From Muricea muricata (Eukaryota > Cnidaria > Anthozoa > Malacalcyonacea > Plexauridae), in assembly GCA_963855995.1 (NCBI GenBank), contig OY979730.1, positions 11,881,300 through 11,945,299 on the forward strand: a stretch of 64,000 nt of DNA, in the 5' to 3' direction. Under the pieces are notes generated by a model, which did no database searches, was not told the origin of the DNA, and saw nothing but the letters and a program-made list of their open reading frames with translations. Below are positions 60,301-64,000 of this stretch, piece after piece. The position numbers were made by a program, and so were the translations under genes. Numbering within the stretch: position 1 is the first letter of the stretch; every line of letters begins with the position of its first letter.

Positions 60301-63300
60301 AAAGATTTATTAGCGAGAATGAAAAGTGAATTTGCTTGAAAATATTGTGCATGTAACATGAGATTTAACTAATGAACAAACACTAACTACAACAAACAAA
60401 CAAACAAATCAACAAATGAACTAACAGACCAAAAAACGAACAAACAGAATAACAAGTGAACGAAAAAACATACAAACGAATAAACAAACAGATTAACTAA
60501 CCCACCAACCAACCAATCAATCAATCAACCAACCAATCAACAAAGTAACAAACAACTAGCAAACTAACTTAAAAGTTAGCATAACATTTATCCAGCTACC
60601 TTTCCTAACATTGAACCCTTTTCTCTGATTTTCTTTGTCAATGCTCGTGTATCAATCCCTAAAAATGAACAGTGAGTCAAAAAAACAAGCTACTTAAAAC
60701 AGTAGTCTCTCTGAATATTTATTTTAGACAACAAAGATGGGTTACTACCTTGTACCCCTGGAATGTCATACTCCTTCAGCCATTCTGACAAGGATTTTTT
60801 TGCATTCCAATGACTATATTCCTCCACATAATCTCCAACAACTAACCCAGACAACCAGATTTTCTTTGACTCCAACGCTTCAATAATTCCAAATTTATCT
60901 TTGCTATCTCCCGGGACTCCATAATTACCAATAAGCGGATAAGTGAGAACCAGAATCTGGGCACGATATGATGGATCCGTTAGAGACTCTGGGTAGCCGA
61001 CCATTCCAGTTTGAAAAACTAGAGGATTTTATAACAGGTTTTAACTTAGACATAATAAAATAATAATGAAGGTTTATCAGCATATTCCACATAAGTAGCT
61101 CTTCTTATGGTAAAATACAATCTGTTAGAAGATTATAATTAATAAACTATATATTTATTTAATGCAAATACAATATTAAAAAATAGTTTGGGCAGAGTCA
61201 TTCTGCTGCTCTGTCCCTAAAAGAGTCTTAGCTAAACAGTTAAAAATATATGTTGCCACATAACTTAATTTCTTCAGGCAAGTCATTGTACACTTTTACG
61301 TTAACAAGCTTGAAATGTACTGTCTTCGAAAGGGACCCTCAATTTATGTTCCGACGAGGAACGGAGTGTCCTATTAGGTGTATAGATTTCCAATTTAAGG
61401 TATGAAGGCCACTGCTCCTCGTGCAATGCTTTGAGGATTAATTTGGATACATAGTTTATTTGAAATATCATATAGTTTATTTCTTTTTTTGAAATTCTGT
61501 GCCGGTACACTGATTTGCTGAAGTTTTACAATTTTACAATATTGTACAACAAGTCAATTCATTGAATTTGCCTGTGCTGCTATTATTAAAAGAATCAAGG
61601 AACTGTTAAAACTAGAAAATTTCATAACAGATTTTAACTTAGATATACAGTTTATTTTAAATTAACTTCTGTGCTGGTATACACTGATTTGCTAAAGCTT
61701 TACACTTTTAAAAGACAGGTTAAAACCTACTCATTACAATACAACTTTATAATATTCATAAGTCGTCACAAAAATATTTCGTTGCACTTCAATTTTATAA
61801 GATTAGCTACCAAACCCAGTTGACACGATAACTCAATTGGTAGAGCGGCAGTCTAGAAACCTGAAGATGCGAGTTCGAATCCCGCTCGAGAACAACAAAC
61901 TTTTTGTTGTTCTCTGCAGTGTCAGATTAATATGAATCTAGTGTTTCATATCTCTGAGGATGGTTCTTTAATACCCGTTGAAAATGTATAGTGATGTCAT
62001 CACTATTATTATCACTCAATTGTCAAAGGCATTTTGATTTTTTCTAACAAAAGTAATCTTGAATGGCTCAAAAATTATTTTTAATCCAAGTACTGCAGGT
62101 CTTTTTGGTCATTCATACCAAGTTTCAGGTGATTTGAAGACATCAATCATGTCAGAGCACCAAATTTAATCCCAGATACCACAAGGAGAGACACAGGTGA
62201 TTATAGGTGAATTTTGGAAAACTTACAAAAAGTGGTTAAGCTCAAAATAATTTAATTTTTCATCAAAGAAGACCATTTTGTCATTCATTTTTTCTTCCTT
62301 GTTTTTATCTAGCTTAGCCACAAGGGCAGGTTCACCACAACAGCGTGAGTCAATCACTGTGGGCCCGTATTACCTATCCCAACCTGTCAACTTTCCCTGT
62401 TGGAGGAAACCGGAGTACCCGGAGAAAACCCACAACTTTCGGCAGAGCGTTGACTATACTCTTTTCACATGAGGACTGGGTTCAAGTCGACCTTACTGGG
62501 GATCGAACTCGAAACCTCAGAGGTGAAAGGCGAGTGGTCTGACCACTAAACCACCTATTTGTGTCAAGTTTAATTAAAGTGATTTCATTTTTTAAGACAC
62601 ACATGATACCAATGGCTCAGGTTACCATACACACATAAAAACATGCATGTTGTTGCAAGTCTGCAAACAAGTTGTAACTTGTGACAATTCTGTTCACAAG
62701 TTGTGCTAATGCACTGCTTGTTCTGTGTTTACTATAACAAGTTTAGAACAAGCTGTTGACAACTTCTACCAAGCAGTGCGAGCATGTATGTAGGTGAAAC
62801 TTATAAAAAGCTGAGTTTGAGTAGCTCAAAAAAGATTTCTTCTGGAAAGAACTATTCTGCCAAGTTTCAAGTGATTTCAACACCTAGTCAAGGTTGAAAG
62901 ACACATATGACAAAATGGGAAATTTTGGAAGTTTCTTAAGGTGTGGTACTTCAGTCATTCATGTGAACTTTCAATAGAATTCAATAACAACAGAGATATA
63001 AAGTAAAGTGCAATTGTCGAAACTGGACACTAAATTAGTTCAAACAAATTTGTGGGCCAGGAACTGCATTATTTGAATGTTAAGCCCACTTGACATTGGT
63101 CGTAACTCTCGTAGCAAAGTCATTCTCGACAATGTGACATCGTCCAGATCTACCTTTTCTTTTGTATTTACATAAAAACTAGGTTTTAGTAATCCACAAA
63201 GTAAAGCAAATATATGTATTAGATGACCTTTAAGCTATTGTTTATGGCATGTTTTGGTCTTCATTAGCAATGTTTGTTTTTAAATTCAGGTAGTTTCAAG

Positions 63301-63716
63301 GATATTAAAATTTGTAAAAACCCTGGACAAATCGTTTGAACATGTGTGCTTGTTACGAATGTAGGCAAGAGGGTTTATTTAATACAATATGGTTGAGGTT
63401 ATTTGAGAAGAGAGCATATTAAAAGTTAGAACGAACTAATTGCTTGCTCACTTTAAACTTATTCTTCATTGTACTGTTTATAAACATGCTATTACATTAC
63501 ATTACTATAAACATCTTACTAACTATCCTGGACTAGAATTAACATAACTACAAAACAAGTTAAAACTAAAATATTTCTTGTCGACCGCAAAGGGCTTCCC
63601 TCCATATTGTATTGTCTCGTGCTACAAAACATACCGACTTCTCCCGGCGAATTTCTCGCTGCTCCGAAGAGAACGCCCTTAAATACAGTGCCATCATCAA
63701 GAACAAGACTTGCCAT
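36310..63716 (-). CDS. CAD: CAD: glutamine-dependent carbamoyl-phosphate synthetase, aspartate transcarbamylase and dihydroorotase
   Basis: 41 exons on the minus strand from ATG at 63716 to TGA at 36310; 6636 coding bases, 2211 aa (human CAD has 2225). Domain order is GATase, CPSase A and B, dihydroorotase, linker, aspartate transcarbamylase, as in all animals. Catalytic residues keep human numbering in the GATase (C252, H336, E338) and are offset by two in the dihydroorotase. It makes carbamoyl phosphate, carbamoyl aspartate and dihydroorotate in the cytosol, the first three steps of UMP synthesis. Every splice junction has GT/AG and the phases add up exactly. All introns carry repeats; the last, of 2.7 kb, contains nested mobile elements and isolates the final exon. 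Exons are listed in the domain entries. Confidence 0.98.
36920..37897. mobile_element. Tc1/mariner-like element flanked by TA, no intact transposase
   Basis: 978 bp with inverted ends CAGTGGGGGTCAAAAGTCTG and, on the right (reverse complement), CTGTGGGGGTCATAAGTCTG, continuing AGTCCA in both. TA lies on each side (36918-36919 and 37898-37899), as expected for this superfamily. Inside are only short minus-strand frames; I cannot recognise a DD(E/D) core. Probably a decayed or internally deleted copy. It is in CAD intron 40. Confidence 0.8.
37900..38420 (-). pseudogene. Internally deleted LINE (non-LTR retrotransposon) fragment
   Basis: On the minus strand, 38412-38206 encodes the linker before a reverse transcriptase ([33 protein letters not shown]). 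Bases 38165-37900 encode the C-terminal part ([43 protein letters not shown]) with a stop inside. The polymerase core is missing, so the copy is dead. The Tc1-like element abuts its left end. Confidence 0.7.
38421..38553. mobile_element. 133 bp element with 9 bp target duplication (MULE-like)
   Basis: Ends CAGCCTCGTTCCC and its imperfect complement GGAGATGAGGCTG. TAGTTTTAC is duplicated exactly at 38412-38420 and 38554-38562. Nine-base duplications fit Mutator-like elements. It is G+C-richer than the surroundings and is inserted at the head of the LINE fragment. Confidence 0.75.
38690..39062. repeat. Imperfect inverted repeat in CAD intron 40
   Basis: TACCATGCACTGTGGG with TCATATACACTAGAT on the left recurs inverted near 39025-39062 as ATCTAGTGTATATGAGATCT with CCCACAGTGTGGGATGCACC. 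The arms are imperfect and the right arm lies about 65 bases from CAD exon 40. Confidence 0.45.
39335..39432. repeat. Foldback repeat AAATATAGCCTTGTG
   Basis: AAATGTTGT and GGAAAAATATAGCCTTGTG recur inverted as CACAAGGCTATATTTTCC and ACAACATTT around a short loop. It is in CAD intron 39. Confidence 0.7.
39729..39967. mobile_element. Miniature element with long terminal inverted repeats (ACGTGCGTG arms)
   Basis: Left arm AAGGCTGTTTTCCAGTTTCG, GTTTTTCACACGCACGTACA and CGCACGTAAAAGT; the right arm mirrors all of it. About 237 bp, no coding, CAD intron 38. Confidence 0.75.
40395..40748. mobile_element. Composite foldback element, second copy (CAD intron 37)
   Basis: Shares GTCTGTTCAGTTATAGATAC, ATAATGTGGTAAGAACAAAA, GCTTTGTAGTGCGACGAAAA and TGATTGGCTTGTCGCTGAA with 15281-15720, partly in opposite orientation. 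It ends only 30 bases from CAD exon 37. Confidence 0.7.
41135..41830 (-). repeat. 114 bp tandem family, longest array (CAD intron 35)
   Basis: Six units in the orientation CTATCCAGTATAAATAAAGT to CACTGGATCAATAAGAGATG. It fills the intron almost up to CAD exon 35 at 41845. Confidence 0.92.
42410..42916 (-). other. CAD: CAD exons 32-33: interdomain linker
   Basis: Exons 42916-42709 and 42582-42410 encode a Pro/Ser/Thr-rich linker between dihydroorotase and transcarbamylase, ending in [14 protein letters not shown], the start of the next domain. Several Ser-Pro sites (NSP, ASP, QSPP) and RRF/RQS basic sites are present. The exact S6K motif around human S1859 is not recognisable. Confidence 0.9.
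43512..43755. mobile_element. CACAGC-ended foldback element (CAD intron 31)
   Basis: Ends CTACACAGCAAAAAA and TTTTGGCTGTGTAG. The arms carry GAACAATGTTTTGCTGCCCA and CATTGTTCAAGGTTGTCAAC with perfect complements. A relative with the same plan is at 50240-50450. Confidence 0.8.
44030..44275 (+). repeat. CTAATACAGACATCTCT minisatellite, array 5
   Basis: Short degenerate array in CAD intron 30. A fragment of the TTGCAACAAG family (44280-44345) and a single decayed 114 bp unit (44385-44410) follow it. Confidence 0.85.
45180..45600 (+). repeat. 114 bp tandem family, array in CAD intron 28
   Basis: About three and a half units with ACTTTATTTATACTGGATAG and CTATCAGTTCTAAACTGTTC; the first and last units are the most diverged. 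Confidence 0.88.
46412..46526. mobile_element. hAT-like 115 bp miniature element with exact 8 bp duplication
   Basis: Ends CATAGGCGGCCCAATTCAG and CTGAATTGGGCCGCCTATG are perfect inverted repeats. GTTTTAAA is duplicated at 46404-46411 and 46527-46534. Nearly the whole element is one hairpin. It is in CAD intron 26. Confidence 0.85.
46998..47272 (+). mobile_element. tRNA-derived SINE, full copy (CAD intron 25)
   Basis: Pol III box A-like TGGTGTAGTGGTCAGACC at 47006 and box B GTTCGATCC at 47051 form a tRNA-like head. A body follows with GGTTTTCTCCAAGTACTCTG, TTGACAGGGTGGGATAGGTA and TGGCTTGTGGCGAAGTTAAT, then an A-rich tail (AAAACAAAATAAAAAATAAC). Confidence 0.85.
47940..48145. repeat. A+T-rich tandem repeat TTTTCACATATGAAAATAAATTA
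   Basis: Roughly 45-base periods of AAATTATTTTCACATATG, each itself palindromic, in CAD intron 24. Confidence 0.75.
48243..48304. repeat. Short foldback hairpin ACCAGATTTATTT
   Basis: ACCAGATTTATTT and GTGTTGAACA return inverted as TGTTCAACAC and AAATAAATCTGGT with a loop of about 10 bases. In CAD intron 24. Confidence 0.7.
49655..49978 (+). repeat. 114 bp tandem family, array in CAD intron 21
   Basis: Almost three units, period 114 (ACAGGAGG at 49767 and 49881). It ends 43 bases from CAD exon 21. Confidence 0.92.
50240..50450. mobile_element. CACAGCC-ended foldback element (CAD intron 20)
   Basis: Ends TACACAGCCAAAAATTACC and TTATTTTTTGCTGTGTA, with GAACAATATTTTGCTGCCAA and a diverged complement inside. 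It starts at the very acceptor end of intron 20, touching exon 21. Confidence 0.75.
50503..50926. mobile_element. TTGCAACAAG foldback family, complete copy (CAD intron 20)
   Basis: Starts GCACAGCCGAAACCGCCAC, ends GCACGTTTATGGCTGTGTAA. The core holds GACAACTTGCAACAGACTTG and AACTTGCAACAAGTCTGTTG. Confidence 0.8.
51455..51830 (+). repeat. 114 bp tandem family, array in CAD intron 18
   Basis: Just over three units, more diverged than the 49655 array. It ends within 20 bases of CAD exon 18. Confidence 0.88.
52934..52974 (+). repeat. GAAT microsatellite
   Basis: About ten uninterrupted GAAT units in CAD intron 15. Confidence 0.95.
54648..55002. mobile_element. TTGCAACAAG foldback family, complete copy (CAD intron 11)
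   Basis: Starts ACACAGCCAAAAACGGGCAA, ends CGGTCTTAGCTGTGTAGCT. It occupies most of the intron and ends about 25 bases from CAD exon 11. Confidence 0.8.
55752..55858. repeat. Foldback repeat AAAACAAGAAAACGACAAAG
   Basis: AAAAACAAGAAAACGACAA and GTCGGTGATA return inverted as TATCACCGACT and CGTCGTTTTCTTGTTTTT. The bases before it (CAGACAACTTAAGGAA) also occur near 33055, next to a related stretch. Confidence 0.7.
55959..56113. mobile_element. Long foldback element (CACCACGTAAGTTTAT arms), copy 2
   Basis: Shares GTGGAAACACCACGTAAGTT, TCGCAGAGCTTTCGATCCGT and GATGAAGATCCGAGCTTACG with 31485-31690. The right arm is cut short. Its end is only 24 bases from the 3' end of CAD exon 10. Confidence 0.85.
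56560..56708. mobile_element. Foldback element GCTGCAATTTTTCTTGCAA
   Basis: CGCTGCAATTTTTCTTGCAA and CAACGCAATTCTACTCT return inverted as AGAGTAGAAATGCGTTGC and TTGCAAGAAAATTGCAGCG. CAD intron 9. Confidence 0.75.
57868..58088 (+). mobile_element. Decayed SINE copy (CAD intron 7)
   Basis: GAGGCTTTCACCTCCAAAGC matches the tRNA-like head of the 46998 SINE. GGGATTCCTCCAGGTACTTT and TAATTGGCACATGCTGTTTT match its body. The A-rich end is AAATAAAATTC. Confidence 0.6.
58638..59008. mobile_element. TTGCAACAAG foldback family, complete copy (CAD intron 6)
   Basis: Starts TGCACAGCCAAAATGCCACA, core AACAACTTGCAGCAAGCCTG, ends near TGCGTGTTTTTAGCTTTAG. It begins about 55 bases from the 5' end of exon 7. 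Confidence 0.75.
59328..59384 (+). pseudogene. Stray exon of a DEAD-box RNA helicase (DDX10/DDX18 type)
   Basis: On the plus strand, opposite to CAD, GAT at 59328 begins [19 protein letters not shown], the Q-to-motif-I region of DEAD-box helicases; functional members read [14 protein letters not shown]. It is bounded by a possible acceptor (CAAG) and a canonical donor (GTGAGT at 59385). The Walker A has V in place of G. No neighbouring helicase exons were found. It lies in CAD intron 5, directly beside minisatellite array 6. Confidence 0.7.
59410..59800 (-). repeat. CTAATACAGACATCTCT minisatellite, array 6 (inverted)
   Basis: Units read GTCTGTATTAGAGAGATG on the plus strand, the reverse of all other arrays in the window. 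It starts 25 bases after the helicase exon and ends 29 bases before CAD exon 5. Confidence 0.92.
60388..60565 (+). repeat. Degenerate AACAAACA / CCAATCAA low-complexity tract
   Basis: A long run of AAC, AAAC and ATCAACC units in CAD intron 3. Confidence 0.8.
61824..61897 (+). other. tRNA-like sequence, probably a second SINE head
   Basis: AACTCAATTGGTAGAGCGGC resembles a D arm and box A, and GCGAGTTCGAATCCCGC is a good T arm and box B. The anticodon stem is poor and the acceptor stem does not close, so it is not a credible working tRNA. A hairpin GAGAACAACAAACTTTTTGT follows. CAD intron 1. Confidence 0.5.
62305..62567 (-). mobile_element. tRNA-derived SINE, full copy in inverse orientation (CAD intron 1)
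   Basis: Reverse complement of the 46998 SINE: GGGGATCGAACTCG (box B) at 62501 and GTGGTCTGACCACTAAACCA (box A) near 62545. The body has CCGGAGTACCCGGAGAAAAC and CAACCTGTCAACTTTCCCTG. Confidence 0.85.
62632..62800. mobile_element. TTGCAACAAG foldback family, short copy (CAD intron 1)
   Basis: GTTGCAAGTCTGCAAACAAG, GTTGTAACTTGTGACA and ACAAGCTGTTGACAACTT; ends CGAGCATGTATGTAGGTG. Confidence 0.55.
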
Positions 63717-64000
63717 AATCCGGCTGCTTTTAAAATTTCGCCAAAATCATTCAAAATTAAAGAAAAACTCCGCAAAATCACGAGTTTTAAATTATCATCT
63801 GGCCTTTTATGTCACTCACGTGTAAAATTGGCGCGCATCGCGGCATGGGGCAGGCGCGAAAAATTTGAAATCGTTCCACTTCAATGAATTTAATTCTAAT
63901 CTGATTCTAATTCTAATCCAGTCCAGTTAAGATTACGGAATACAACGTTCGGATCGGTTGTTGGATTAGGGTATTGATAAGGATTAGATTTCAAGATGTG
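63717..64000 (-). promoter_or_regulatory. Upstream region of CAD
   Basis: The 284 bases before the CAD start codon. They contain a GCGCGCATCGCGG-type CpG-rich patch near 63830-63855 in an A+T-rich setting, and a GATTCTAATTCTAATC repeat near 63900. The 5' untranslated region and core promoter are probably here; no TATA box was identified. Confidence 0.4.

Larger units (their letters stand above)
58148..63716 (-). other. CAD: CAD exons 1-7: glutamine amidotransferase domain
   Basis: Exons: 63716-63635, 61018-60749, 60658-60600, 60295-60212, 59967-59829, 59248-59074 and 58583-58148 (415 aa). The nucleophile C252 is in GICLGHQ, and H336/E338 are in FHPEHS, at exactly the human positions. [11 protein letters not shown] is the conserved lead-in. 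The domain hydrolyses glutamine and passes ammonia to the synthetase, whose start ([20 protein letters not shown]) is at the end of exon 7. Confidence 0.96.

Noticed and set aside
61824-61897. A functional tRNA gene
   Set aside because: The T arm and D arm are good but the acceptor and anticodon stems do not pair properly; SINE head is more likely.

Overview
The window is animal nuclear DNA, most likely cnidarian and probably anthozoan. The grounds are many short exons with GT/AG introns, an A+T-rich background, short Dickkopf-like secreted proteins of the kind known from Hydra, and introns packed with foldback elements, SINEs and minisatellites. The species call is inference. The gene models were built by hand from splice sites, reading phase and family resemblance; every complete model closes in frame.

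Layout from left to right. A signal-peptide exon of a gene leaving the left edge (1-72, minus). Two small secreted cysteine-rich Dickkopf/colipase-fold genes on the minus strand (700-2719 and 5617-7162). SIRT6 on the minus strand (8790-15990, 443 aa), with a 4.1 kb intron that is almost entirely minisatellite. A CDCA7-like zinc-finger gene on the plus strand (16526-17635, 267 aa), head to head with SIRT6. DEPTOR on the minus strand (18179-22157, 409 aa), tail to tail with CDCA7. A type II membrane protein with two EGF domains and a DUF885 peptidase-like domain, minus strand (23090-33497, 888 aa). CAD, the trifunctional pyrimidine enzyme, minus strand (36310-63716), 41 exons and 2211 aa.

Functional links. 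CAD makes the first three steps of UMP synthesis and in mammals is an mTORC1-S6K target; DEPTOR is an mTOR inhibitor; both lie in the same 45 kb. SIRT6 and CDCA7 are both chromatin proteins (histone deacylation; DNA-methylation maintenance through HELLS) and share a 535 bp intergenic promoter region. I see no evidence that the cluster is more than linkage.

The non-coding part is unusually rich. It holds a 15-19 bp minisatellite in six arrays, a 114 bp tandem family in seven intronic arrays, a large foldback family with CACAGCC ends and TTGCAACAAG cores, hAT-like, TTAA-type, Tc1/mariner-like and MULE-like non-autonomous elements with clear target duplications, tRNA-derived SINEs, two decayed LINE fragments and one stray DEAD-box helicase exon. 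Several are nested, so their order of arrival can be read.
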